Shown in pieces: positions 1 through 9,028 of a stretch of DNA of 64,000 nucleotides (its first letter is position 1; each line of letters opens with the position of its first letter). The notes below the pieces were generated by a model. It saw only the letters and a list, made by a program, of their open reading frames with translations. It had not been told where the DNA came from and searched no databases. The position numbers were made by a program, and so were the translations under genes. Source of the DNA: JANLVI01 sp031363915 (lineage in GTDB: Bacteria > Vulcanimicrobiota > Vulcanimicrobiia > Vulcanimicrobiales > Vulcanimicrobiaceae); NCBI GenBank assembly GCA_031363915.1, contig JANLVI010000023.1:1-64000 (forward strand). The letters run 5' to 3'.

Positions 1-1
1 T

Positions 2-763
2 GTCACCCACGTGCGCCCCCAAGCCGATCAGGTGATCGAACGCATCGCGATCGAACGCCGTCCGACGCCCTCGCCGAAACCATCGCCGTCGCCAACACCG
101 GCACCCACGCCGAAGCCTGCGGTAACGCCGACCGTGCCGCCAAAGGCGACCCCGATGCCGGTCGTCGTACGCAAAGAAAACGGCGCATCCGCGCGTGCGC
201 CGCGTCGCGCCAAACGCGGCGGCAGCGAAGCTACGCATCGCACGATCGTTGCGAAGCGGTCGAACATACCCGCTCCACCCGCCCGTCACGGCACGGGTGT
301 GGGCGCGGCACCCGGCGGGATTGGCGCGGGAGCCGGCCCCGGCAACGGCAACGGCGGCAACAACGGGACCGGGGCAGGCGCGGGAACGGGCACCCAAGGG
401 AACGGCGCGAATGGCGCCTTCAATGCGAACATCATCTGCGGCTTTGTGGACTTTACGCCGAAGGGCGCGCCCCACTACCGCAACGGCGCAGCCTCCGAAG
501 TCGTCGATGCAACGGTGCATTTCGCCGACGGCCACACCGAGCGCGCGCGCTTCCCGTACCCGTGGGTCTATCAAAACGGCGAGCACGACGATCCGTGGTC
601 GAGTACGAATTTACGCAACGAGAATTTTGAAGTGCTCGTGCAATTCCCGCCGCCCGGTTTCCCGCTCTCGGCGGATGATACGTACGTGAAATACATCTTG
701 GATCATAGCGATCCGCGCAACGGGCTCACGACGCTGCCGCCGTGTCCCGGCGATAAGGGTTGA
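2..763 (+). CDS. Proline/glycine-rich protein, 3' part (5' end outside window)
   Basis: The reading frame is open from the first complete codon, so the N terminus lies outside the window. About 20 residues in, a Pro/Ser/Thr-rich stretch of PTPSPKPSPSPTP type starts. A basic segment follows, then a Gly/Asn/Thr-rich linker (about residues 95-140), then a C-terminal folded region of about 100 residues with Cys, Trp and Tyr. This layout is like a periplasm-spanning TonB-type linker, but I cannot recognise the terminal domain as TonB. Its stop overlaps the start of the next gene (TTGA), so the two are probably co-transcribed. Function unknown; coding status is convincing from the overlap and domain layout. 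Confidence 0.6.
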   Translation, partial: VTHVRPQADQVIERIAIERRPTPSPKPSPSPTPAPTPKPAVTPTVPPKATPMPVVVRKENGASARAPRRAKRGGSEATHRTIVAKRSNIPAPPARHGTGVGAAPGGIGAGAGPGNGNGGNNGTGAGAGTGTQGNGANGAFNANIICGFVDFTPKGAPHYRNGAASEVVDATVHFADGHTERARFPYPWVYQNGEHDDPWSSTNLRNENFEVLVQFPPPGFPLSADDTYVKYILDHSDPRNGLTTLPPCPGDKG

Positions 764-1803
764 CGGCACCGATTCGGCTGGCGGTCGATGCACACAATCT
801 GGAACGGGATTGGCGTGGCATCAGCCGCTATCTGCGCGCGTTGCTGGAACGCTTCGCGCGCCGTGACGATCTCGCGCTCACGCTCTTGGTCTACGATCTG
901 TTCGTGCCGCGCGCGCGAAGCGCGATCGCCGAGATCCTCGGCACCGATACGTTTCGCGTCGCGCGCAGCGTGCCGCGCGATACCGAGATCATCTGGCATC
1001 CGTGGAACGGAACGTTTTTCAAGAGTCCGTACCCGGCGGTTGCAACGATGCACGATGCCGTCCCGTTTGCGTTTCCGAATGCGGATGCAGCGAAACGCGA
1101 GAACGAACAAGAGCCGTTTCGACGCTCGGTGAGCAGCGCGTGTATCCTTGCGAATTCGGCGTTCACCGCGCGCGAAGTGGAACGGCACCTTGGGATCGAG
1201 CCGTCGCGCACGCGCGTGACGCTGCTTGCGGTTGAGGACGCATTTACGCCGGATGGGCATGCTGCTGTCTTCGAGCGCCCGTACGTGCTGTTCGTCGGTG
1301 CGATCGAAGATCGCAAGAATTTCGCCACGCTCGCAGCGGCACACGCGCTGGCCTTTCCCGACAATACGGTCGCGCTCGTTTGTGCCGGCGATCGCCCGCC
1401 CGCGGAATTCGGGGCGGTGGCACTCGGCTCGCTCGATCGTGACGCGCTCATTCCGTGGTATCGCGGGGCGCTCGTCACGGCGGTTCCCTCGCTCTACGAA
1501 GGCTTCGGTTTCCCGGCGCTCGAGGCGATGGCGTGCGGATCGCCGGTCGTGGTTGCGGCGGGAAGCTCGCTCGATGAAGTGTGCGGCGATGCCGCGCTCA
1601 CGATCGAGACGCCGACCGATGTCGGTGCGTGGGCCGAGGCGCTGCGCGCGGTTTGTTCGGTTGCCACACTGCGCTCGCGCTTGCGAGCGGCCGGTCTCGA
1701 GCGCGCACGCACGTTTTCGTGGGAACGCTGCGCCGATGAAACGCTCGACGCGATTCGCGAAGTCTATCGCGCGGCGTATACTTCTTCGAGCCGTTCGAGG
1801 TGA
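760..1803 (+). CDS. Glycosyltransferase family 4 (GT-B fold)
   Basis: A 347-residue GT4-type glycosyltransferase that should move a sugar from a nucleotide-sugar donor to a cell-surface glycan or lipid. The C-terminal half carries the family signature EGFGFPALEAMACGSPVV (about residues 246-263), where the Glu residues contact the donor sugar and nucleotide. The N-terminal half has the acceptor-domain look, including a DAHNLERDWRGISRY start. The start is TTG inside the upstream stop (TTGA overlap), implying translational coupling. The 3' end overlaps the convergent glycosyltransferase by 40 bp. Donor and acceptor cannot be predicted. Confidence 0.85.
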   Translation: MTAPIRLAVDAHNLERDWRGISRYLRALLERFARRDDLALTLLVYDLFVPRARSAIAEILGTDTFRVARSVPRDTEIIWHPWNGTFFKSPYPAVATMHDAVPFAFPNADAAKRENEQEPFRRSVSSACILANSAFTAREVERHLGIEPSRTRVTLLAVEDAFTPDGHAAVFERPYVLFVGAIEDRKNFATLAAAHALAFPDNTVALVCAGDRPPAEFGAVALGSLDRDALIPWYRGALVTAVPSLYEGFGFPALEAMACGSPVVVAAGSSLDEVCGDAALTIETPTDVGAWAEALRAVCSVATLRSRLRAAGLERARTFSWERCADETLDAIREVYRAAYTSSSRSR

Positions 1804-2933
1804 GGCGCGAGCCGAAAGCGCTCGGCACTCGCGCGCGCGCTGAACGAGAAGTCGGTATGCAAGACGGGATCGAGCAGGGCGATGACGGCTTGCGCGAGTT
1901 CCGCGGTATCGCCGACGGGTGCGAAGTAGCCGTTGCGCCCATCATCCAACCACGTGCGAATCCCGCCGACGTCGTAGGCGGCAATGGGTTTGCCGCGCGC
2001 GAGCGCTTCGATACCGACATAGCCGAAGGGCTCGGCCCAAAGCGACGGCACTGCGACGACGCTCGTCGCGTCGATTGCCGCTCGCATCTGCGCGGGATCG
2101 AGTCGTCCGAGCGATTCCACGGCGACGTTACGCGCGGCGGCGTGGGCGAGACTCGGTTCCAGATCGGGCCCGACGCCCGCGATGCGCAGCAATGGACGAC
2201 GCTTTTTCGAAATACGGGCGAGCGCATCGATGAGCGAACGCAATCCCTTTTGCGGCGCGATGCGCGCGGAGAACAAGACCGTGGCGGCCGGGTCCGGTTC
2301 CGGCGCGATCGCTTCGGCGAACGCTTCGTCGGGCAACGGCAAGCTCAAGGTGTGCACGCGCGTGCGCGCGATTCCATTGCGCACCGCTTCGTGCAACATG
2401 TACGCCGAGGCCACCACGATCGCATCGGCGGCGCGATACGCAGCGCGCAGATCCCCTCGCCGCCCGAGCAGCGCAAACGAACGCGGACGGGGACCGGCCA
2501 TGCAGCCTTGCAGCACCGTATTGACCGCACACGCCGCTCCCATCGCCGCCGTGCAGATGTTCTGCGAGCGGGGAAAGAGCCGGTCGCCGTTCGGACAAAA
2601 GATGCGGTGGTCGTGCACGTGTGCGATGAGTCGCGAGACACCGCGTGCCGCTTTCATGACGCCCGCGTCGAGGACATTATGTGCGATGATGATATCCGGG
2701 CGAAACGCGGCGATCTGCGCGCGCACGGCCTCGGCCGCCGCGTCACTCGGACGTTCGTGTTCGTCCGACCACGCGATCGTTTCGACATCGAGGCCGGATC
2801 GATCGCCGTCGCTTCGTCGTGCGAGAACGCGCAGGGCAGAACAACGCTCGTTGAGCGCCGGCAACACGAGCTCGAGATATCGCTCCATACCACCGTCGGG
2901 TCCAAGTACTTCACACAGCACAAGGAGACGCAT
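1764..2933 (-). CDS. Glycosyltransferase family 4 (GT-B fold)
   Basis: A 389-residue GT4 glycosyltransferase. The N terminus (MRLLVLCEVLGPDGGMERY) has the Gly-rich acceptor loop of the family. About residues 215-235 (FSARIAPQKGLRSLI) form the donor-domain strand. The region around 290-315 (VPSLWAEPFGYVGIEALARG) is the GT4 EX7E-type motif. It converges on the other GT4 gene, and their last 40 bp overlap. Its ATG lies against the presumed start of the divergent third glycosyltransferase, which leaves no separate promoter space. The three genes look like part of a surface-polysaccharide or glycolipid set. Confidence 0.85.
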   Translation of the reverse strand: MRLLVLCEVLGPDGGMERYLELVLPALNERCSALRVLARRSDGDRSGLDVETIAWSDEHERPSDAAAEAVRAQIAAFRPDIIIAHNVLDAGVMKAARGVSRLIAHVHDHRIFCPNGDRLFPRSQNICTAAMGAACAVNTVLQGCMAGPRPRSFALLGRRGDLRAAYRAADAIVVASAYMLHEAVRNGIARTRVHTLSLPLPDEAFAEAIAPEPDPAATVLFSARIAPQKGLRSLIDALARISKKRRPLLRIAGVGPDLEPSLAHAAARNVAVESLGRLDPAQMRAAIDATSVVAVPSLWAEPFGYVGIEALARGKPIAAYDVGGIRTWLDDGRNGYFAPVGDTAELAQAVIALLDPVLHTDFSFSARASAERFRLAPHLERLEEVYAAR

Positions 2934-3828
2934 CGTCGATAAGCCCCGGATCGCCGCTCACCTCATCTTCGGAGCGCGCGAAGAACCGTTCCTCGGCGCC
3001 TTACTTGCAAGTCTCGAAAACGTCGTCGATCGCCTTATCGTCAACGACAATTCGGGCGAAGAACGCTCCACGAATCTCGCAACCGTGGAGGCATCGGCCC
3101 TTGCGCGCACCGGGCGGCTTCTCCTTGACCGCGCGCCGTTCGAGAATTTCTCGGCGGCACGGAACCGTATGCTCGCGCTACACGCCGAGCACGATGCCGG
3201 CGAGTGGGTCGCATTTGTCGATGCGGACGAAGTCCACGGCGAGCTCGCCGCCACGATCGCATCCAATCTCGGGAAGGTCGCGCCGAATATCGATTTTATC
3301 GATGGCTTCACGTGGCATTTTTTCCAGTCATTCGATTGGTATACGACGATCGAACGCCGCATGGCGTTCTTTCGCTTCTCATCCGAACTCCGCTGGGAAA
3401 ACCTCGTCCACGAAAAGCTCGTTGGCGCACGCGGCGGGCGCCTCGCGCTGCCATATGTGTACGCGCACTACGGTCACGTCTTACCGGTGCACCGCCACGC
3501 CGAGAAGGGTCGCCACTATTCCAGTCTCGGCGCACCAGGCGACATCGTGACGACCGACGAGCTGCCCGACATCGACCCGGTGGAATACTTCGCTCCACTC
3601 TGGCCGCTCGCGCTGCGATTCCACGGCCAGCACGTCCGCTTCGTACGCGAGACGGAATCGCACTTGCGCGACACCTACCGCGACACGTACGCGCTAGCCG
3701 ATGCGACGATTCCGATCTACCAGCCGCCGCAGGTCAAACTCTCGAACGTGATTCGGAAATATAACTTCGAACAGCGCTGGCGCGCGCGACTCCTCGACCC
3801 GAAGGCAAAAGAATTGCTCCGCCCCTAG
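2932..3828 (+). CDS. Glycosyltransferase family 2-like protein, start unclear
   Basis: A GT2-type (GT-A fold) protein of about 298 residues. It has an N-terminal LIFGAREEPFLGALLASL segment, a DNSGEE loop and a WVAFVDADEVHGE motif, where the DAD is the metal/nucleotide-sugar site. The start is uncertain: no ATG, GTG or TTG lies between the in-frame TTG at 2851 and the conserved region. An AAGGAG Shine-Dalgarno (2922-2927) sits just before ATC at 2932. I place the start at that ATC; a tool restricted to standard starts would choose 2851, deep inside the divergent GT4 gene. The family assignment is firm; the 5' end is inference. Confidence 0.72.
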   Translation: MVDKPRIAAHLIFGAREEPFLGALLASLENVVDRLIVNDNSGEERSTNLATVEASALARTGRLLLDRAPFENFSAARNRMLALHAEHDAGEWVAFVDADEVHGELAATIASNLGKVAPNIDFIDGFTWHFFQSFDWYTTIERRMAFFRFSSELRWENLVHEKLVGARGGRLALPYVYAHYGHVLPVHRHAEKGRHYSSLGAPGDIVTTDELPDIDPVEYFAPLWPLALRFHGQHVRFVRETESHLRDTYRDTYALADATIPIYQPPQVKLSNVIRKYNFEQRWRARLLDPKAKELLRP

Positions 3829-3870
3829 TCGGCGCCCGATCTCGTCGCAGTAGCCGTTCATCACGCACGC

Positions 3871-5073
3871 ATGAGGATGACGATGAACGCGACCGCACTG
3901 CAATTTGGCATCTACCGCGATGGGCTCAACAACTTGGATCACGTACAAGCATCCGTGATCGGGCAAGCCCTCGAAACGAGCAAGACCGATCCGACGATTG
4001 CCTTCAATATCGAGGATACGACCGCGCGACGGGGTCTCGAGCCCGAGGGCGTCGCCCGCACGGAGTGCTCCGACGTTCGCGGAGGCGACGTCGTGGCAAC
4101 GCATCTCGAACACCCGCACGAAATGAGTTCGCGAGCCGACCTTGCGGCATTCGTCGCCGCCACGCTCGATAAAGCCGAAGCGAACGGCGCAAAACAAACA
4201 TGGATCGACCTCGTCGACCACGGCGGCGGCGACGGCGGGGGACTCGAGACGAACGCAGGGATCATGTCGATGCCCGATATCGCCGGTGCGATCGCCGACG
4301 GTGTGCGACAACATTCCCAAGCCCATCGTGAGGATGCGGGACGTCACGTCGATGGCGTCGTTGCGAACCAATGTTTGATGGCGACGCTTGCATTCACGAG
4401 CGCGCTTTCCGATGCGGGCGTGAAGTTTCTCGCCGCAAGCCCCGAGACGATGATCGCGCCGGGGGTCTCTAGCAGCGTCGCTCATGCGATCGCAGCAAAC
4501 GAAGATAGTCCGACAGCAATGGGAAAAGCCGTCGTCACTGATACGATGAAGACCACGTATGGTAACGATTCACTGCACTGGTCGCCGGCTGCAGCCTTCG
4601 ATGTCATCGACTGCGATCCGTCACGCGTTACGACGATGGAACATGCCGTACGTGTTCTGAACGGTGCGTTGATCGCCGGATCGACTGACTCCGCGGTGCA
4701 GAAAGCGATCCTCAGGGACGCAAATTCGGTGGACGGATTTACCCGCAATTTTCCAACCACGACACCGTGGCGCGCCGACCGCCCGGCGATTGCACTCTAC
4801 GCGGCATTTGCCGCCGACACGACGCTTCCGCAAGCGGTCCGAACGAGCGCGGCGGGCGCAGTCGAGGCCGTCAAGTCGCTCGTCGTGGCTCACGGGGAAT
4901 CCGCGAAATTTGCGCCGTTTGGCGGCGCTGATTATCGCGATGCCGTCGGCCCCAGCGTCCACTTCCCGACCAACACGGCAGAGTATGACCCGTGGGCACC
5001 GAAAATCTCCGAAACGAACAATGCGTTCTATAAAGCGGTCGACGGCAGCCGACTAGCACACGCGATCGCCTAG
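3871..5073 (+). CDS. Clostripain-like (family C11) cysteine peptidase
   Basis: A 400-residue protein related to the clostripain family of Cys peptidases. The His motif is WIDLVDHGGGDGGG (His about 117), and the nucleophile motif is NQCLMA (Cys about 168) followed by FLAASPET, matching the usual DHGGG and D-x-CLM layout. There is no signal peptide or membrane segment, so it would act in the cytoplasm or leave by another route; most known members are secreted. Three close in-frame ATGs (3871, 3877, 3883) are possible. A GAGG stretch favours 3883, but I keep the longest. The stop is close to the convergent hydrolase gene. Confidence 0.75.
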   Translation: MRMTMNATALQFGIYRDGLNNLDHVQASVIGQALETSKTDPTIAFNIEDTTARRGLEPEGVARTECSDVRGGDVVATHLEHPHEMSSRADLAAFVAATLDKAEANGAKQTWIDLVDHGGGDGGGLETNAGIMSMPDIAGAIADGVRQHSQAHREDAGRHVDGVVANQCLMATLAFTSALSDAGVKFLAASPETMIAPGVSSSVAHAIAANEDSPTAMGKAVVTDTMKTTYGNDSLHWSPAAAFDVIDCDPSRVTTMEHAVRVLNGALIAGSTDSAVQKAILRDANSVDGFTRNFPTTTPWRADRPAIALYAAFAADTTLPQAVRTSAAGAVEAVKSLVVAHGESAKFAPFGGADYRDAVGPSVHFPTNTAEYDPWAPKISETNNAFYKAVDGSRLAHAIA

Positions 5074-5083
5074 CCGAGTCGAG

Positions 5084-5989
5084 CTACTTTGCGAGGAATG
5101 CTTCCATCACGCGCACGTACTTGTCGGGTTCTTCGTATGAGGGCAGATGGCCGCTTTTTTCGAACACGACGAACGTCGAGCCGGGAATCGCTTTGTGCAT
5201 TCGCCAGGCGGTCAGCGGCGCGACGTTCATGTCGTACCGGCCCGTTATCACCATCGTTGGGAAGGCGAACTTCGGTAAGGCGGTGGTAAGGTCGAGTTTT
5301 TCCGTTGCTTTGCCGACGGCTTCACCGACTTTGGCATTATAGCCGAGGTCTTTTGCGCCAGCGAGATACTTGTCGCGCATTTCTTCGCTATAGAAAATCA
5401 TCATAAAGTGATCGCGCAGCGACTGTTGCGCACCGGCCTCGGTATCACCGAGTTTTTTTTCCGCAGCGGCGTTGGCTTCGAGGCGATCGGGGAAGACCTG
5501 CGGGAAGATGTGGACGATGTCTTTCCACGCGGGCGCCGCGGAATCGCTGAGCACGAGCTTTGCGACATGCTGCGGGTGCGCTGCGGCATACGCCATCGAA
5601 ATCAATCCGCCGTACGAATCGCCGACGAGGACGATCTTTGCAAACCCGAGTTTGGAGCGAATCGCTTCGAGATCGGCGACCTGCGCATCCATCGACTGCG
5701 ATGCGCCCGTGCGCACGCGCGTCGACTTCCCGGTGCCGCGCTGATCGTAGAACACGACTTGCCGTCCGCCCTCGGCGATGCGCGGCCACACGTCATTCTG
5801 CAGCATGTACACGTGAGAGAGCCCGGGGCCGCCATTGACGGCAAAGACCGGCGTCGCGGTACTCGGAGCACCGTAGAGGCTGTAGGAAAGATCGACGTCC
5901 GTGGCCTTAACCAGACCCGTCGTCGCGGCATCGGCCCGCGCCATCGTCACACCAGCAAGCAAGAACAGTAAAGCAAAAATCGTACGCAC
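5084..5989 (-). CDS. Secreted proline-iminopeptidase-like alpha/beta hydrolase
   Basis: An alpha/beta hydrolase of about 301 residues in the prolyl aminopeptidase group. The start is the GTG at 5989 with a GGAG ribosome site, which gives a clean signal peptide (VRTIFALLFLLAGVTMARA). The oxyanion-hole motif is NGGPGLSH, the nucleophile elbow is GDSYGG (Ser), the acid is in TGRYDMN and the catalytic His is in KSGHLPSYEEP. The protein is therefore probably exported and hydrolyses small peptides or esters. An 81-bp gap with divergent orientation separates it from the SDR gene. The exact substrate cannot be told from sequence. Confidence 0.85.
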   Translation of the reverse strand: MRTIFALLFLLAGVTMARADAATTGLVKATDVDLSYSLYGAPSTATPVFAVNGGPGLSHVYMLQNDVWPRIAEGGRQVVFYDQRGTGKSTRVRTGASQSMDAQVADLEAIRSKLGFAKIVLVGDSYGGLISMAYAAAHPQHVAKLVLSDSAAPAWKDIVHIFPQVFPDRLEANAAAEKKLGDTEAGAQQSLRDHFMMIFYSEEMRDKYLAGAKDLGYNAKVGEAVGKATEKLDLTTALPKFAFPTMVITGRYDMNVAPLTAWRMHKAIPGSTFVVFEKSGHLPSYEEPDKYVRVMEAFLAK

Positions 5990-6070
5990 GCTCGCTCCGT
6001 TTTGCACAGCCGCTCGCCGTGCCTTCCCCGCGGCGAAGGGAGCCGTACCCGCCCGCTCCAACTCGGCTTC

Positions 6071-6895
6071 ATGAAGCTTCATGGTCGCGTCTTCGTCATC
6101 ACCGGAGCCGCCTCGGGTATCGGACGCGCACTCGCCATCGCGCTCGCCCGCAAGCGAGCGCGTCTGGCACTCGCCGACCGCAACCTCGCGGGGCTCGAAG
6201 AAACGCGCGCGCTACTCGGCAAAAACGCCGGGACGGTCACGCTACACGAACTCGATGTGAGCGACGAGGCTGCCGTCAATCATTTCGCCGTCGATGTCGT
6301 CGGCACACACGGCAAAATCGACGTCCTCATCAACAACGCGGGTGTCGCGCTCTTCGGCACGATCGCGGAACTGACGACCGACGAGATGAAGTGGCTCTTC
6401 GAAATCAATTTCTGGGGCACCGTCTATGGCACGCGCGCCTTCTTACCCACGCTCATGGTGCAGCCGCAGGCCTGCATCGTGAATATCTCGTCCATCTTCG
6501 GGATCTATGCGCCGCCCGGGCAATCGGCGTACGCGGCCAGTAAATTCGCGGTCCGCGGATTTAGCGAGTCGCTGCGCGGCGAACTGGCCGATACGAACGT
6601 GCGCGTCTGCACGGTCCATCCGGGCGGCATTGCAACGGCGATCGCGCGCAGCGCGCGCGTCGCATCCTCGGTGGACCCCGAGCGCGCTGCAAAAATGACG
6701 GCACGATTCGAATCGAGCTTTCTCACCACGACGCCCGACGTTGCGGCAGCCGAGATCATTCGCGGCATCCGCAAGAAGAAAAATCGTGTCCTCATCGGTG
6801 CCGATGCCAAGAAGATCGATCTGGCAGCGCGTCTCTTCCCCGAGACGATCACCAAACGTCTTGGCCGGAACGCGCAAGCAAAGGCACTCCTCTAG
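6071..6895 (+). CDS. Short-chain dehydrogenase/reductase (SDR)
   Basis: A classical SDR of 274 residues. It shows the Rossmann motif TGAASGIG (about residues 9-16), NNAG (about 87-90), the catalytic Ser in NISSIFG and YAASK (about 157-161). The ATG at 6071 begins MKLHGRVFVITGA, the normal distance before the nucleotide-binding loop. The C terminus ends in a basic segment (RGIRKKKNRVLIGADAKK), as in SDRs that act on hydrophobic substrates. It is divergent from the peptidase gene. The substrate is unknown. Confidence 0.9.
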   Translation: MKLHGRVFVITGAASGIGRALAIALARKRARLALADRNLAGLEETRALLGKNAGTVTLHELDVSDEAAVNHFAVDVVGTHGKIDVLINNAGVALFGTIAELTTDEMKWLFEINFWGTVYGTRAFLPTLMVQPQACIVNISSIFGIYAPPGQSAYAASKFAVRGFSESLRGELADTNVRVCTVHPGGIATAIARSARVASSVDPERAAKMTARFESSFLTTTPDVAAAEIIRGIRKKKNRVLIGADAKKIDLAARLFPETITKRLGRNAQAKALL

Positions 6896-7033
6896 GCACA
6901 CGAACCCCTGACTTTCGCACACCTAAAACTCTGAGCAGCCGCTCGATCGGGTTCGATGCCAACGCCTACGCGGGCAAATGCGTGATCGTCGCGGCGATTG
7001 CGACGTTCTCGCTTGGATCATCGCGCTCGGTGT

Positions 7034-9028
7034 CTAGCGCATCAACGCGACGCGCGTCGGGTAGATCGGGCGGTTGATCACCGACTCGAGCACCTCGGGT
7101 TTTGCAGTGAGCACGAGCGAACAAAATTGCTCGAAACTCTCGCGATCGGCTTCACCCTCGGCGTAGCGCGCGTTGCGCGTGAGGTCGAGCCTTTCTTTGA
7201 CCTCGAGAAAACGGACGAAGCGGCCATCGTCGTCGGTGCCGACTTGCACGATTCCGGCCTCATCGAAGATGCGAACGGCCGTGCCGACCGTCGTGCCGTC
7301 GACCATGTCCATTTCGAGCGTCGCGGCGATATCTGTGTAGGCCATGCGCAGCGCGTCGTCCGTCGTGAGGCCCTTCATCGCTCGGTACAGCGCACGCAGC
7401 GTAGCGATCGTCGGCGCTGATTTTGCGATGATGTAGTCGTTGATGCGGCGGTCGCTCTCGCCGAAAAGCAAATGGATCTCAGAGGTGCCACCGTCGCGTC
7501 CCGCGCGGCCGGCCTGTTGGTTGAACTCGGTGAAATTGAAGTTGAGGTGGTAGAGAAAAACGTGTCGGACGTCGGGCAGGTCGATGCCCTCGCCGAACGC
7601 CGACGTCGCGACGACGGTCGAAAGCGCGCTCTCGCGGAAGAGTTTCTCCACCTGCGCGCGTTCGGACACGCCGAGGCCCGCATGATAGAACGCAACCGTA
7701 TCGCCGTTGCGCACGCGGAGTTTCTCGGCGAGCTTCGTTGCCTCGGTCCGTGAATTACAGTAGACGATCGCCTTCCCGCCTCCGCGCAGACGCTCGTCGA
7801 TGTAGGCGAGCTTGTCTTTCACTCCACGCGCATCCACAACGCTGAGATTCTCGCGGACGGTCGGGTCGATCACCCACGCATCGATGTTCATCGACGTCCG
7901 GATCTTCTCGAAAACATCATCATCGGCGGTGGCCGTGAGCGCGAGAACTTGCGGATTGCCCAGCGTCGCGATCGCTTCGCCAATCTTCCCGTACGCGGGT
8001 CGGTGTTTAGCATCGTAGAGATGGTGCGCTTCATCGACGACGACCAGGCCCGGCCGGCTTTCGCTACTGCAGAAGCGGTCGATGTGATACTGCAAGAACT
8101 CCGGCGTCGCGCACACAAGGTCCCAGGCGCCGCTCGCGAGCGCGTCCATCAAATCGGCACGTTCGTTCTCATCGATGGCGCCGTTGGCTCGGAAGATACG
8201 CAGGCCCAGCGGTCCGAGGCGCCGCTGAAGCGCTTCGTATTGATCGTTTGCAAGCGCGCGCAGCGGGTAGAGCACGATCGTCTTCTCGCCGCGTTCGAGC
8301 GCGCGCACGGCGGCGGGATATTGGAAGCAAAACGACTTTCCCCGGCTCGTGCCGAGAATTGCAAGCGTGTTACGCCGTGCGTCGACCCTCTCGAGCACGG
8401 CGAGCTGCGCGTCGCGCGGAAGCCGCTCGCCGATCAGCGCGGCGCGCACGTCGTCGCGCGTCGCCGGAACTCCCGCGTCGCGCACGCGCGTCGAGGCCGC
8501 CCGCGTCCGTTCGCGGTGCACCAGAATGTTGATGCCCCAGTGCCGCGTTCCACCCCCGGTCACATCGGTAACGCTCGCACGGTAGCGTTCGCCGCCGTCG
8601 ATGTTGGGTGCGATCCGGCGGGCGATTTCTTTCTTGATGTACCCGACGTGAAGCGTGCCGTAATACACGGCAATCGCATTCACGTCGTGCAGATTCTCCG
8701 GCTGACGGACGAGTTCCAGCGGTTCGCCTGCGCGCATGCCGCCGAGCACGTCCTGCCGCCCGTCAAACGACACGCCCGCGACCTTGGTAAAAAACTCGCT
8801 CGCATCGCCGATCGTTCGATAGCGGTCGCCATCCAGAAACTCATCGCGCCGCGCGTAGAGTTCGGCGAGAAACGATTTGACCGGCTCGAGATCTTCGCCG
8901 CGGGGCTTCGGCGGCACGGGCGGGCGCGGGTCGTCGAACGATGCGAGAAGCGCATCGAAAGCCGCCTCCGAGCGAGTCGGAGGCGGAAGGTTGTTATTTG
9001 TCGTGCGGCTCGGTTTTGGGATGGACAT
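7034..9028 (-). CDS. HIRAN-domain superfamily 2 helicase (RecQ-like)
   Basis: A 664-residue DNA helicase. Residues about 80-172 form a HIRAN domain (AGVSFDGRQ through LVRQPENLHDVNAIAVYYG to GGGTRHWGINI), a module that binds DNA 3' ends at stalled forks. The motor follows: Walker A GTSRGKS at about 226-232, DEAH at about 332-335, LTATAD, then SAFGEGIDLPD and QQAGRAGRDGG (motif VI). The C-terminal ~150 residues are unassigned. The ATG at 9028 lies inside the 3' end of secF (35-bp overlap), and a GC hairpin lies over codons 15-23, so translation may be coupled to or damped by secF. Probably DNA repair or fork rescue. Confidence 0.85.
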   Translation of the reverse strand: MSIPKPSRTTNNNLPPPTRSEAAFDALLASFDDPRPPVPPKPRGEDLEPVKSFLAELYARRDEFLDGDRYRTIGDASEFFTKVAGVSFDGRQDVLGGMRAGEPLELVRQPENLHDVNAIAVYYGTLHVGYIKKEIARRIAPNIDGGERYRASVTDVTGGGTRHWGINILVHRERTRAASTRVRDAGVPATRDDVRAALIGERLPRDAQLAVLERVDARRNTLAILGTSRGKSFCFQYPAAVRALERGEKTIVLYPLRALANDQYEALQRRLGPLGLRIFRANGAIDENERADLMDALASGAWDLVCATPEFLQYHIDRFCSSESRPGLVVVDEAHHLYDAKHRPAYGKIGEAIATLGNPQVLALTATADDDVFEKIRTSMNIDAWVIDPTVRENLSVVDARGVKDKLAYIDERLRGGGKAIVYCNSRTEATKLAEKLRVRNGDTVAFYHAGLGVSERAQVEKLFRESALSTVVATSAFGEGIDLPDVRHVFLYHLNFNFTEFNQQAGRAGRDGGTSEIHLLFGESDRRINDYIIAKSAPTIATLRALYRAMKGLTTDDALRMAYTDIAATLEMDMVDGTTVGTAVRIFDEAGIVQVGTDDDGRFVRFLEVKERLDLTRNARYAEGEADRESFEQFCSLVLTAKPEVLESVINRPIYPTRVALMR
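8962..8986 (-). terminator. Perfect 10-bp GC hairpin just after secF
   Basis: The arms CCGCCTCCGA and TCGGAGGCGG are perfectly complementary around a 5-nt loop. The hairpin starts 8 bp after the secF stop, where an intrinsic terminator or 3' end protector for secD-secF mRNA would sit. No T-tract follows on the minus strand, so termination would be weak or Rho-dependent. It also lies inside the first codons of the helicase gene. Confidence 0.5.

Noticed and set aside
1800..2942. 380-codon plus-strand frame opposite the GT4 gene
   Set aside because: Arg/Asp-rich shadow of the real minus-strand gene; no domain, as expected in G+C-rich DNA.
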